In this document: piece by piece, positions 8,579 to 18,133 of the stretch
Numbering within the stretch: position 1 is the first letter of the stretch
Layout: each line of letters begins with the position of its first letter
Assembly: GCA_051655155.1 (NCBI GenBank)
Contig: JBOFZL010000026.1
Span: 106,430 to 170,429 of the forward strand
Origin: JBOFZL01 sp051655155
GTDB lineage: Bacteria; Bacillota; Clostridia; Peptostreptococcales; Filifactoraceae
DNA length: 64,000 bases
Direction: 5' to 3'
Notes under the pieces: model-generated
The model's database searches: none
The model's input: only the letters and a program-made list of their open reading frames with translations
Told to the model about the DNA's origin: nothing
Made by a program: the position numbers and the translations under genes

Positions 8579-8944
8579 ATGGATTCAAAGAAAAAACAAC
8601 TATCTAGAAAGTATTTCTTGGTCTTAAGTACTTTGATAGTCATACTAAGCATTATAACAATCGGGTTAGACCTAAAAGGTATGTTAAATTCAGCGATGCT
8701 TACTCAGATAATGTTGTTACTACTGGTGACATTTGCATTTAGCTATTTCCTTTATATTTTTATAAAAGAGGATATAAAGCTGGAATTTATGTTTATACTA
8801 TTAATTATTTATGTTTTATGTTTTTTTGCTGTGGAAATCTTAATGATTATAGTTAAAGATAATAGTGAATCTAATTTGAAAATAGCGGCTCTTATGATAA
8901 CCTCTATTTGTTTTCATACAATTAGACTCAGAGCAAAAAAGTAG
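8579..8944 (+). CDS. Small integral membrane protein of unknown function
   Basis: AAGGAG lies 6 bases before the ATG at 8579. The 121-residue product has a basic N terminus (DSKKKQLSRK) and four hydrophobic segments, at roughly 13-34, 41-62, 70-95 and 100-115. The length and layout suggest a small membrane protein such as an immunity or stress protein, but nothing identifies a family. It stands alone, with AT-rich non-coding DNA on both sides. Confidence 0.55.
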   Translation: MDSKKKQLSRKYFLVLSTLIVILSIITIGLDLKGMLNSAMLTQIMLLLLVTFAFSYFLYIFIKEDIKLEFMFILLIIYVLCFFAVEILMIIVKDNSESNLKIAALMITSICFHTIRLRAKK

Positions 8945-9370
8945 ATTTATTACAGAGTGAATAAGTATTATTCTGAGAAATAGAAAATATACGAACTGTG
9001 TATTTACAATAGGCTAATGCTCTTTTTATATAAACCTGAATAAAGAATGAAAGTAGAATGAGTATCCTAAGCCAGATTGTTAAGTTAAGCGCAGAAGCAG
9101 TGTAAAATAGAATAAAGAATTAACAGGGCGATTGAGAAAAATTCTTAGTCGCCCTTTCTTCGTGGTAAATTTAATAGGAGGAATGGAAAATATAGTAATT
9201 TTTTATAAGCTCCCTTTATGCATCAGGGGGGATATAGGAAAGCATAAAACTGGCATAATATGGATAAAATTAAAAGATAAAGATATGCATAAGGGGACTG
9301 TTTGCAAAAGAGCACCTAAGATTAGCTTGCTCAGATAATATTAGGTGAAATTTTATTACATATGAATCAT
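8945..9370. other. Non-coding stretch between small membrane gene and TetR locus
   Basis: AT-rich DNA with no convincing gene. The only clear element is the hairpin at 9125-9160. A short open frame at 9132-9338 overlaps that hairpin, lacks a ribosome binding site and is not a credible protein. Confidence 0.5.
9125..9160 (+). terminator. Rho-independent terminator
   Basis: AGGGCGA and TCGCCCT arms extend through inner pairs (TTGAGAA/TTCTTAG), followed by TTTCTT. There is no gene immediately upstream, so it may be the tail of a lost gene or of the unit starting at 8579. Confidence 0.7.
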
Positions 9371-9394
9371 AAAAACGAATACTATGTCGTTTTT
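9371..9394. promoter_or_regulatory. TetR-type operator 1
   Basis: Inverted repeat AAAAACGA-N8-TCGTTTTT just upstream of the -35 box. It shares the core AAACGA-N8-TCGTTT with the repeat at 9429-9448. Confidence 0.7.
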
Positions 9395-9396
9395 TC

Positions 9397-9425
9397 TTGA
9401 CCTAATTCAATTATTATGTTATAGT
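9397..9425 (+). promoter_or_regulatory. Promoter of the TetR regulator gene
   Basis: TTGACC at 9397-9402 and TATAGT at 9420-9425, with a 17-base spacer. It is bracketed by the two operator repeats, so regulator binding should block it. Confidence 0.75.
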
Positions 9426-9428
9426 AAT

Positions 9429-9448
9429 AAACGACAATATATTCGTTT
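9429..9448. promoter_or_regulatory. TetR-type operator 2
   Basis: AAACGA-N8-TCGTTT between the -10 box and the ribosome binding site. Its centre is 56 bp from that of operator 1, so both probably bind the product of the next gene. Confidence 0.7.
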
Positions 9449-9465
9449 TTATAGGAGGGGTGAAT

Positions 9466-10143
9466 ATGCCTAAAGTTAAAGAGGATTATTTTGAAAATAA
9501 AAAGAATATTATTCTAGATGCTACAGAAACCATCTGTTCCAAAAAACCTCTATATAATCTGAAAATGAAGGACGTGATAACCGAAACAAAACTAAGTCCT
9601 GGAGCGATTTATGCTACTTTTAAGGACATAGACGATGTAATTACTGGAATGTTTCAGCGGTTTGGTACTGCTGATATTTTTAATCAAACAATAGAAAATA
9701 TTGGGAAGGAGGATGTTCCTCCCCATATGAAACTCAAAAAATTACTGGAAGAGGCGGTTACATTTATACAATCTATTCCCCAATTAGAAGTTAAACTAAT
9801 GTACGAAATTAATACTCTAGCGGGGGCAGACAAGGAAAGGGGTGAAAAACTTGCCCGTAAGTTAGAAGGTGTAAGCACCGCCATATACATTCCTACCTTG
9901 CTTAATTTAATAGAGACGAATATTGAACTGGGTATCTTCAAGCCGTCAGTTCCAAAAGAATCTATATATTCTTTTATTATGGCTTTTTATGATGGACTAT
10001 TAAGGGACATAACTTTTGTAAAATGCTACAATTTTGGGACTGACAAACCTATGGTCACATTTGAAGAAAAAGAATTGCCAATAATTTTGTCAAAAAGTGT
10101 TCTGTCATTATTAAATGTTTCTACAGCTATCGATGATAACTAA
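9466..10143 (+). CDS. TetR/AcrR-family transcriptional regulator
   Basis: The ATG at 9466 follows AGGAGGGG; the in-frame GTG at 9460 overlaps that site and is rejected. The product has 225 residues. The N-terminal TetR helix-turn-helix (about 8-52) includes ILDATETICSKK and LSPGAIYATFKDIDDV, in which the recognition helix is clear. A helical ligand-binding domain follows. Twin palindromes around its promoter suggest autorepression. The secreted hydrolase gene starts 39 bases downstream with no terminator between, so the two are probably one operon. Confidence 0.9.
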   Translation: MPKVKEDYFENKKNIILDATETICSKKPLYNLKMKDVITETKLSPGAIYATFKDIDDVITGMFQRFGTADIFNQTIENIGKEDVPPHMKLKKLLEEAVTFIQSIPQLEVKLMYEINTLAGADKERGEKLARKLEGVSTAIYIPTLLNLIETNIELGIFKPSVPKESIYSFIMAFYDGLLRDITFVKCYNFGTDKPMVTFEEKELPIILSKSVLSLLNVSTAIDDN

Positions 10144-10182
10144 AAATAAATAAAAAAATATTAAAAAAGGAAGTTCTATCAG

Positions 10183-12234
10183 ATGAAAAAATTAATTGCC
10201 TATGGTATTTCAGTTTCAGTTTTAACCGGCACTATAATCCCGACAACAAATTTAGGTGTTACAGAAATTTATGCCCAAACAAATTCAAATGTGGCTACTA
10301 CTGCCAGCTTGTTAACAGAAAAATACGGAGTAAGTAGCGTACAATATGCACTAATGGATAAAGGGAAAATAACTGTCTCTAATACCATAGAGTCTAAATT
10401 AATCAAACCACAAGGTCTGAATAATCAGAGTATTTATGGAATCGGTTCAGTAAGTAAAATGTACACAGCCGCTGCTGTTATGTCTCTTGTGGATAAAAAA
10501 CTTTTGGACATAGACAAACCTCTTACACAATATATACCTGAATTTAAGATGGCAGATGAAAGATATAAAAAAATCACTCCAAGGATGCTTTTAAATCATT
10601 CCTCAGGGATATATGGAACATATTTTAAAGAGTCTATGGTTTTTGAAGAAAAAAGCAGGACAAATCATGATCAAATATTAAATGTACTTGAAAATCAAAG
10701 TCTAAAGTATAACCCAGGTGAAATGTCTGAATATTGTAATGATGGATTTACTTTGTTAGAGATTTTGGTAGAACGTGTAAGTAAAAATGGTTTTAGCCAG
10801 TATTTAAGAGAAAATTTCAGTGAGCCTCTAGGGCTGATTTCAACCAAAACTGCTGTTGACAATTTTGATAAAAGTAAATTAGCAAAATTTTATCTTCCCC
10901 CCTTCATCAAGGGGTTACCGGTAGAATCAACTAATATTATAGGCACAGGCGGTATCTATTCAACTGCAGAAGAACTATGTAAGTTTGGCAATGTTTTAAT
11001 TGGAAACAATGAAAAATTACTGAGTAAATCTTCTGTAATAGCAATGGAAAAGGAAGAATATAAAAAAGGCATTCATGTTCAAGACGGAAACGAAAATATT
11101 TTTGGACATGGTCTTGGTTGGGACAATGTAAATGCAGAGCCTTTTCAGCAATATGGAATAAAAGCGGTTTTCAAAGGTGGAGATACAATTCAATACCATT
11201 CAGTTTTAATCGCTATACCAGAGTACCACCTTGTAGCTGGGGTTTCATCTTCCGGAGGTTCTTCGTTGTTTAATTATTCTGTAGCGGTAGAACTATTGGA
11301 AAATGCTCTATTAGAAAAAGGCATCATCAATGAAATAAAGCCAATCAAAAGCTCTAAAGCGCCTGTTGCGACTCCGATATCACCTGATATGAATGTATTT
11401 GCAGGCACTTATGCGGCGGCAGGGGGCATAGAGTTCAAGTTGGAATTTAAAGACAACAAAATTGATGTTCCTGCCATTGCAGGTATTGTTCCCGCTCAAG
11501 CCTACATTCATATAGGCGATGGTAAGTTTAGTAATAAAGACGGCAGTGTAATATTGAGCTTTATAAATATAGGAAATGACATTTTCATACAGACTGATAT
11601 GTATATGAACTTTTCTGGATTAAAGCAATTAGGGTGGAAAAGTTTTGCCTTTCAAAAATTAAGGAATAATTCTGTATCAAAAAACGTTTTGAATGTTTGG
11701 AGTAATAGAGCCAATCAAGCTTATTATTTAGTGGACGATGGGTCAACTTCTGAACAATACTACTTCACAGGTTCCATTGCACCTATGATGCTCAATGTAA
11801 ATACAGAATCAGGCTATGCTTATGGGGGAGCAAAAATTATTGATGAAAACACAGCCATTAATGTACTCAAATTTCGAGATGTTGTAGATTTGAAATTTTA
11901 CACCAAAGATAATATTGAATATTTACAAGCAAGAGGATTTACTTTTGTTGCTGCCAACAATATTAAAGACCTTATGGACAGAGAATCTTCCTTAATAACT
12001 ATCCAAAAAGATAATTTTACCAAATGGTATAAAGTGGGAAGTTCAGAGGGAAAAGAGATTACCGTTGATATTCCCCAAAATGCGACTTACTTTGTTTATG
12101 ATGAAAAAGGAGCTTGCGTTTACCACTCTCTTGTTAGCGGAACAAATAAGACAATTCTACCTAAAAACGGAAAGATAGGATTTGCAGGCAAAGCAGATGA
12201 TGTTTTTAAAATTAGTCTAAAAAAAACTATGTAA
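10183..12234 (+). CDS. Secreted serine hydrolase, beta-lactamase / D-Ala carboxypeptidase fold
   Basis: A protein of 683 residues with a signal peptide of about 31 residues ending near YAQ. The class C beta-lactamase-like domain spans about 40-375, with SVSK (Ser89, Lys92) as the SxxK active site, YCN (Tyr184-Asn186) as the YxN motif, and a KGGDT stretch near the third motif. About 300 C-terminal residues form beta-rich extra domains without a recognised family and without a sorting signal. Such proteins include peptidases, esterases and penicillin-binding relatives, so true beta-lactamase activity should not be assumed. It is probably controlled by the TetR regulator upstream. Confidence 0.85.
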   Translation: MKKLIAYGISVSVLTGTIIPTTNLGVTEIYAQTNSNVATTASLLTEKYGVSSVQYALMDKGKITVSNTIESKLIKPQGLNNQSIYGIGSVSKMYTAAAVMSLVDKKLLDIDKPLTQYIPEFKMADERYKKITPRMLLNHSSGIYGTYFKESMVFEEKSRTNHDQILNVLENQSLKYNPGEMSEYCNDGFTLLEILVERVSKNGFSQYLRENFSEPLGLISTKTAVDNFDKSKLAKFYLPPFIKGLPVESTNIIGTGGIYSTAEELCKFGNVLIGNNEKLLSKSSVIAMEKEEYKKGIHVQDGNENIFGHGLGWDNVNAEPFQQYGIKAVFKGGDTIQYHSVLIAIPEYHLVAGVSSSGGSSLFNYSVAVELLENALLEKGIINEIKPIKSSKAPVATPISPDMNVFAGTYAAAGGIEFKLEFKDNKIDVPAIAGIVPAQAYIHIGDGKFSNKDGSVILSFINIGNDIFIQTDMYMNFSGLKQLGWKSFAFQKLRNNSVSKNVLNVWSNRANQAYYLVDDGSTSEQYYFTGSIAPMMLNVNTESGYAYGGAKIIDENTAINVLKFRDVVDLKFYTKDNIEYLQARGFTFVAANNIKDLMDRESSLITIQKDNFTKWYKVGSSEGKEITVDIPQNATYFVYDEKGACVYHSLVSGTNKTILPKNGKIGFAGKADDVFKISLKKTM

Positions 12235-12265
12235 TAATGGGACTTTTGTAAAACAGTCACTTAAG

Positions 12266-12306
12266 AAAAAGGAGGGGAATCGCAGTTTGTGAATTTCCTC
12301 CTTTTT
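12266..12306 (+). terminator. Terminator after the serine hydrolase gene
   Basis: AAAAAGGAGGGGAAT pairs imperfectly with AATTTCCTCCTTTTT around a 10-base loop, with a T run in the 3' arm. Confidence 0.8.
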
Positions 12307-12503
12307 CGACATAATTAAATTACTACAAAATTTTTGATACTTTTTTTCATAAATATCATCCTTAAAAAACAATTTAATATCTTAACTTAAAAATGTTTTG
12401 GCTATATTGCTTTTTATGATATTATAATTACATAATATATATCAAGGAGTTTTTTTAGTAATCTTTTAAAAACTAAACTATTAAAATTGTGGAGGGTAAT
12501 TTA

Positions 12504-13049
12504 ATGGAAAGTAAAAATTCAATAAATTTTGTAAAAAGAAGTCTTATTTTTTTAAGTTTGATGACAGGTGGAATTCAGCTTATTTTATTCTCTTTTCAAT
12601 CGTTGATTAACTTACCTAGCTTTCATGACATTAATGAGCTGTTTTTTAAGTTAGAATTTATACCCCAAAATATATTATCGTTTTGGTCTATTTATTTAAT
12701 CTGTTACATATTTGTAGTAGTTATAGAAAAAACTCCTATCAGAAAAAAATTATTCTTAAATATTCCTGGGATTACAACTGCTTTAAAAAATCAAAAAGAG
12801 GAAAGTTTTTTATTGCTAAGACCTTTATTGGTTATATGTATAGAAAGTTTTACTAGATTCACAACCTCGTTGATTGTTTATTTATTAAAAAAAGATTTTG
12901 TTTCATTAAAACGTATATTTTCTTTTTCTGACGGATTTATTAGCTGGTATATAAAATTGTGGATTATACTTTTGATAATAATTTATTTTATTACACGATA
13001 CACTATATTGACTAGAGATGATAAAGCAGAAACTTTCGGAAATAATTAA
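12504..13049 (+). CDS. Integral membrane protein of unknown function
   Basis: GGAGGG lies 7 bases before the ATG at 12504; the GTG at 12489 overlaps it and is rejected. The 181-residue product has about four hydrophobic segments (roughly 12-35, 55-75, 105-125 and 147-167) with a charged loop of about 25 residues in the middle. No family is recognised. A long AT-rich leader of about 200 bases precedes it, and it stands alone. Confidence 0.55.
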   Translation: MESKNSINFVKRSLIFLSLMTGGIQLILFSFQSLINLPSFHDINELFFKLEFIPQNILSFWSIYLICYIFVVVIEKTPIRKKLFLNIPGITTALKNQKEESFLLLRPLLVICIESFTRFTTSLIVYLLKKDFVSLKRIFSFSDGFISWYIKLWIILLIIIYFITRYTILTRDDKAETFGNN

Positions 13050-14385
13050 AATGAAATATTTTAAAGGTCAGTTTATATAAAAGATGCATAATAATATCTT
13101 GGTAGCTCACAAAAAAATGGCAATTCTATTAGAGCATATGTAGATTAATAAAATTATAAAGTGAAGTTAGGGGACAAAAGTGTTGAAATTAAGAATGATT
13201 ACAGGATTCTAAAATAAGAAAAAGTATATGATGTAATTAATAAGATTACTAGACAATATTATCAAATTAAGCATAATTTTAGATGGGCAACAGCGATAAT
13301 CGAAATATATGAATAAAAGAGGAAAAATATATTGTACAGCGGGGATTGTTTGATTACTATTCTAATAACATATCATCGGTTTAATGTCTATAAACAAAGA
13401 AGTGATTTCTTATTTACAAAAAGCCTATATAATTAACTTTGCTTATGGTTTAGATTCGAAAAGTGAGATAGTACAGTTAGATGGTATGCAAAAAATGAAA
13501 GTAACAAGATTAATAAAGATAATATAAAAAATATTCTGAGCGATTAGGTTAAAATTAAACTTAGCCGCTTTTTAGTACCATAAAATCGCAAGTGTCAAGC
13601 ACATCATTAGTGCAGAAACATTTTATTGAAAAGTTATTGTCTACGAAGCCACAGTAGTAAGAAAAATGATAAAATCTATATCAATGAATATGACAGGTCA
13701 AAGCAATTTAGAATTAATTATGAATAATATATTCACGAATATAATACTTATAAACAATATTACTCAATTGGCAATTTATGTCTGAAGGAAGTATATATTG
13801 GAAATTATTGAAAACATACGAAATTAAACAGGGAAGTATCATAACTAAGAAAAATTATTTCATATCTTGACATTGTGGGGGATTATAGTCCATTATATAA
13901 TATATAATTTGAATATGCTTCCTAAATTTATAGAATTATTTAGGGACAATCATAATATGTTATATTTAATAAATTGTTTGGTAATAAAAAAATAGGTAAT
14001 CAAATAGAAAAAGAATCAATATATAAGACCTGTATAAAAATATATCTATTTATATTTAAAGACACTGATAATTAAAGAATTTTCTTGTGATTGATTTGTT
14101 TATTTGGATTTGTAGAGTAAAAATATAGATACAATTTATTAGATAAAGTAAATATTTTTTGAATGTATAAATAAATGAACAGTGCTTGAATATACTTTAA
14201 AAGATATTTTTAAATTTGGGAACAATATATTTTGATAGAATGTTGGGATGGTTACCTAGATTAATTTAGCGTTATAAAATAAAATTTTAAAAGTAGCAAA
14301 AATATTCATACATTTACGAAAGTTACTATAGTATGAAGAATATGATTTTAAAGAGATTAAATAAAATGCAAAGAGGAGATAGAAT
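13050..14385. other. 1.3 kb AT-rich stretch without a recognisable gene
   Basis: Both strands are full of stops and no frame with a ribosome binding site stands out. Short runs of coding-like sequence (for example near 13390-13520 and 13590-13790) hint at decayed genes, but they match no family I recognise. A hairpin at 13539-13574 is the only clear element. Confidence 0.5.
13539..13574 (+). terminator. Terminator-like hairpin in the gene-poor stretch
   Basis: AGCG...CGCT arms with an inner ATTAGGTT/AACTTAG stem (one mismatch), followed by TTTTT. It resembles the hairpin at 9125 in sequence and probably ended a gene that is now lost. Confidence 0.6.
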
Positions 14386-16767
14386 ATGAGCATGGTGTTT
14401 AAATATTTTCATGATAATGATAAAGAGGTAATAGATTTAGATAATTATATTCCAGAAATTAATAAAATATACATAAATACTGGACATGCTCATACAAAGG
14501 GTATTGTAGATAAAAAAAATTTAAAAAACACTATGAGTTTAGATAAGTGTAAATCTACTGCAGAGTTAATAATTAGTGATCCAATGCACATACTTAGCAA
14601 TATAGATGAAAATATTAGAGAAGTAAATATTGTTTTACCTAAGTACCCTTGTATTGATGCTATAATTTCTCTATACATTGTTCAGCACTTAATTGAAAGT
14701 AAAGAAATAACTTCAGTTTGTAAGGAGTTAGCTAACTATTCAACAAAAGTTGAGTTAAAGCAAATAGAAATGTGTGAAGAAAATATTACAACATTATATC
14801 CTATATACGAGTCATTAATACATCTAGTAAGTAATAATATGGGAAAGGAACATTTTGAATCAGAAAAGTTGTTTTACTTAAAGATTGAGAAAGGGCTCAA
14901 ATTAATTAAAAATATAGTATTTAATTTACATAGGTTTAGCAATATTAAGTTATTGAGTGTGGAAGATCCTATGTTACTTCAATTTAACGATGAGTATGAA
15001 GAAGAAATAAACTTTCTTAAAAATGATTTGAAGAAATTTGAAGCTGAATTTAAAGAATTTGGGGAAGTAGAAAAAATTAGTTTGCCAAGCATTTCATCTA
15101 ATGAAGCAAAAATAGTAAATGCCCTATTTATGAAGGGAGAAACTAAAAGTATCTTTTTTAGACACTGGGCTTATTCGGATACAAAATTAAAAGAAGGGAA
15201 TAGTTTTATATTTACTTTTAATAAAGGGGAGGAAAACTTTTGTAAACCTCATTTAAGTGAATGTACTATACAAGTTGCGAAAAAGAATAATATACATTTA
15301 AAAGATTTGGAAATTTTTCTAAATAGGGAGGAGAAAAGCAAAAGGGAAAAACTAAAAAAAGATAGCAGAGAAGATAGTTTGGGAGATGCAATTAATCAAG
15401 CTAATACTGAAATGGTAAAATATAACTATAGTAAGCACTTAGCTAGGTCACATAAATGGACAATACGCTTGCCAGAGTATAATATTGTTAGGTGTCCTTC
15501 TGAAGGAACTTTATTGAGTTATGAAGAATTAAAAATAATTATAAAAACTTATATGGATATATGGATATCAAATAGTAAACTTAGATATATTATACCAGTA
15601 TATTTTAAATATAAAAATTATGAGTATGTTAAAAAGTTTCTTAGCTCAAAATATAAAAATAATAGTAAAAACTTTGATACGAAGATTAAAAAGTATTTTC
15701 ATGAATATATTAATAGATTGTTATTTCAAGAAAATAAAGGAGATAGCTTTACTTTAAGTATTGATGAAGAAAATCATTTAGAACTTAAGCCTGATGGAAT
15801 TGAATTAAAAAAAGGTGGAGCTTGTGATGTTAATCAATATAAAATGGAGAATGTATATTTGCATATTTTAAAATATGGAGTAGGATTTCTCATTTTTGAT
15901 ATCAATATTGAAAAAACAAATATCTATTATTCTAAAGATTATATTCATAACATTAATTTAAAAATTGTTAATAACAGTAGAATTATATTTGATCATATAA
16001 TGGACAGTTTTATGAGTAAAGACTGTAATGGTAGCAAAAGTAGGGGAAAAGAGATTTTATTTTTAGGTCAAGAATCTTTTTTTACTTATCAGCTACATAA
16101 TTTAGTTAATAAACCATCCTCCTTAAAACAAAAGGAAGAATTCATTTATCGTATCTGCAATACTTTAGGGGATGATTTTAAGGGTGACCCAAATCATAAT
16201 CAAAACGATGTTAATTATTTTGATATCGAGAATAACAATTTTTGTGGGTTTGGGGTTAATGGTGGAATAAGTACTTGCATGGAGAATCTTAAAACTTATA
16301 GTTCGTGGGAAAAAGAATTCTTTATATTTTTAATGGCACTTCAGCAAAGGTGTATTTTACTAGAGATTTCTAAAGGGTTAGCAATTTATGGTGATGAAAA
16401 AAGGAGTTTAACTGAGATTCTAAATTTTAGAAGAATGTTTATAAGTTTTGTTACAAAAGGTCGTTTTAACCAGATAACAAGTAATAAATTGGGTAGTATT
16501 TTGTACAAAAAATGGTGTGATGTATTAAGTGTTGACTTCCTATATGATGAAATTAAAGAACAATTAGATTCATTATATAATTTTAATCAATCTAATTTTT
16601 CAGACAATTTTGAAAAGGTATCTGCATTTATATTTCCTGCAATAACACTTTGTACTATTTTGGGAGTTATTGTAGAGACTACTCCCAAATTCCTATTAGA
16701 TTTTAAAGAAAGTTTATTAATAATTCTTTTAGGGATTCTTTTAGGAGCTTTAAAATATAGAAAATGA
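14386..16767 (+). CDS. Uncharacterised 793-residue protein with C-terminal CorA-like membrane domain
   Basis: AGAGGAG lies about 7 bases before the ATG. I do not recognise a named family. Residues 1-130 have a faint likeness to DHH-type phosphoesterase N termini (NTGHAHTKG near 32, then PKYPCIDAIISL), but the metal ligands are not convincingly kept. Residues 190-230 and 300-340 are highly charged and helical. The region from about 490 (YLHILKYGVGFLIFDI) to the end resembles bacterial CorA-like membrane proteins: a mixed domain, a long helical part (residues 640-745) and two closely spaced hydrophobic helices (about 746-765 and 772-788) with a short basic tail. It is preceded by 1.3 kb of debris and followed by a glycosyltransferase gene. 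A membrane-bound sensor or defence effector is only a guess. Confidence 0.6.
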   Translation: MSMVFKYFHDNDKEVIDLDNYIPEINKIYINTGHAHTKGIVDKKNLKNTMSLDKCKSTAELIISDPMHILSNIDENIREVNIVLPKYPCIDAIISLYIVQHLIESKEITSVCKELANYSTKVELKQIEMCEENITTLYPIYESLIHLVSNNMGKEHFESEKLFYLKIEKGLKLIKNIVFNLHRFSNIKLLSVEDPMLLQFNDEYEEEINFLKNDLKKFEAEFKEFGEVEKISLPSISSNEAKIVNALFMKGETKSIFFRHWAYSDTKLKEGNSFIFTFNKGEENFCKPHLSECTIQVAKKNNIHLKDLEIFLNREEKSKREKLKKDSREDSLGDAINQANTEMVKYNYSKHLARSHKWTIRLPEYNIVRCPSEGTLLSYEELKIIIKTYMDIWISNSKLRYIIPVYFKYKNYEYVKKFLSSKYKNNSKNFDTKIKKYFHEYINRLLFQENKGDSFTLSIDEENHLELKPDGIELKKGGACDVNQYKMENVYLHILKYGVGFLIFDINIEKTNIYYSKDYIHNINLKIVNNSRIIFDHIMDSFMSKDCNGSKSRGKEILFLGQESFFTYQLHNLVNKPSSLKQKEEFIYRICNTLGDDFKGDPNHNQNDVNYFDIENNNFCGFGVNGGISTCMENLKTYSSWEKEFFIFLMALQQRCILLEISKGLAIYGDEKRSLTEILNFRRMFISFVTKGRFNQITSNKLGSILYKKWCDVLSVDFLYDEIKEQLDSLYNFNQSNFSDNFEKVSAFIFPAITLCTILGVIVETTPKFLLDFKESLLIILLGILLGALKYRK

Positions 16768-16836
16768 TATACTTAATATTTGAAATTAAAAGAATTACAT
16801 TCATATCGATTAAAGATAATAATTATAAAAATAGGA

Positions 16837-17925
16837 GTGATTACAATTAAAATAGCAATGGTAAGTCCTTTAAATTTTGCTACAAACAAAAGATCTACAG
16901 GATCGGTAGAATTTTTAACAAGCGCACTTGTGAGAGCTCTTGTGAACTATGAGGATATTGAAGTTACACTATTTGCAAGTGGAGATAGCGATAAAGTAAC
17001 AGAACTTGTACCTGTAATAGATAAGGGTTTTGGTAGGTATTGTCATGAAGATATTAATAAAGCAACTCTAGAACAAATACAGTTTGTTAAATCAAGAGCA
17101 TCTGAATTTGACATTATTCACTCTCATTTACCAATTGAGGATACTGCAAAGATTCTGGGTAGCCATAGGACACCAATCATAAAAACTTTGCATGGTGCAA
17201 TAATTAAACAATGTAATGAAATAGAAACTAAAAAAAGAATTGAAGAAGCATCTAAGATATCATTTCTCACACCAGTTTCGAACTCTCTGCGTATTAATAA
17301 CAAAAGCCTAACTTATACTGAAACAGTGTATAATGGAATACCTATGGAGAATTTTAATTTTAATTCAGTAGCAAAAGGTGATGAAAAAGGTGAGTACTGG
17401 GCATTTATGGGAAGACTAAATCCAGTTAAAGGAGTACACTATGCTATTCAAACGGCACTTTTTCATGGTAAACGTCTTAAAATTGCTGGTATGAAGTCAA
17501 ATAAATCAGAAGAAAAGTACTTTGCAGAGTATATTGAACCATATCTAGGTGAGCAAATTGAGTATGTTGGAGTTGTAGGTTCTGAAAAATCAGAGTTTTT
17601 ATGTAATGCTAGATTAGTACTTGCACCTTCATGTTGTGAGGAGGCCTTTGGGCTTGTAGTTATTGAAGCACTAGCTTGTGGAACACCTGTGATTTGCAGT
17701 AAACGTGGAGCATTTCCTGAAATAATTCAATCTGGTCAAAATGGGTATCTTGTGCCAGGAAAGAACTTAACAATTGATTTAAAAGAGTTAATCAAGTATG
17801 CGCCTATAGCGGAGAAATTAGACAGAAGTATTTGTAGAATGTCTGTAATTAATAGGTTCACTGTTCAAAAAATGACTGAGGATTATGTGAAAGTATATAG
17901 GGAAATTTTGAAAAAAGGCAACTAG
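16837..17925 (+). CDS. GT4-family glycosyltransferase
   Basis: About 360 residues with two Rossmann-like halves. The N-terminal half has KIAMVSPLNF and FDIIHSHLP; the C-terminal GT-B half has FMGRLNPVKGVHYAI and the donor-binding stretch EEAFGLVVIEALACGTPV, including the EX7E motif of GT4 retaining enzymes. The start is unclear. AGGAG at 16833-16837 is 8 bases before an ATT at 16846, where relatives usually begin with Met-Lys-Ile. The nearest in-frame alternatives are GTG at 16837 and ATG at 16858, and GTG is given here. The sugar donor and acceptor are unknown. Confidence 0.85.
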   Translation: MITIKIAMVSPLNFATNKRSTGSVEFLTSALVRALVNYEDIEVTLFASGDSDKVTELVPVIDKGFGRYCHEDINKATLEQIQFVKSRASEFDIIHSHLPIEDTAKILGSHRTPIIKTLHGAIIKQCNEIETKKRIEEASKISFLTPVSNSLRINNKSLTYTETVYNGIPMENFNFNSVAKGDEKGEYWAFMGRLNPVKGVHYAIQTALFHGKRLKIAGMKSNKSEEKYFAEYIEPYLGEQIEYVGVVGSEKSEFLCNARLVLAPSCCEEAFGLVVIEALACGTPVICSKRGAFPEIIQSGQNGYLVPGKNLTIDLKELIKYAPIAEKLDRSICRMSVINRFTVQKMTEDYVKVYREILKKGN

Positions 17926-18098
17926 ATTTCTTAAAAAGGCTATAACAGATATAGTCGAAATAAAGTCAAAGAATAGAAAGGTTTATATATCAGCAATTTT
18001 TGATTACAATGATTTAGCTGTTTCTGGACTTGTAATATATACAAATATGAAAGTCGAATTGTGTGTAACTACTCTTGATAATTCGTATTTAAAACTAT
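17924..18098 (+). mobile_element. Remnant of an IS3-family transposase
   Basis: The frame starting at 17924 reads KKAITDIVEIKSKN, then VYISAIFDYNDLAVSG and NMKVELCVTTLDNSY. This is the segment around the first catalytic Asp of the DDE domain of IS3/IS150-group transposases. Nothing before or after it is kept, so only about 55 codons survive. The frame runs without a stop into the next gene, which gives that gene a false N-terminal extension. Confidence 0.75.
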
Positions 18099-18133
18099 AT
18101 ATAAATTTATATTTTAGGAAAGGAGTGTGCATT

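Noticed and set aside
9132..9338. 68-residue open frame upstream of the TetR locus
   Set aside because: It begins inside a terminator hairpin, has no ribosome binding site and shows no family features.
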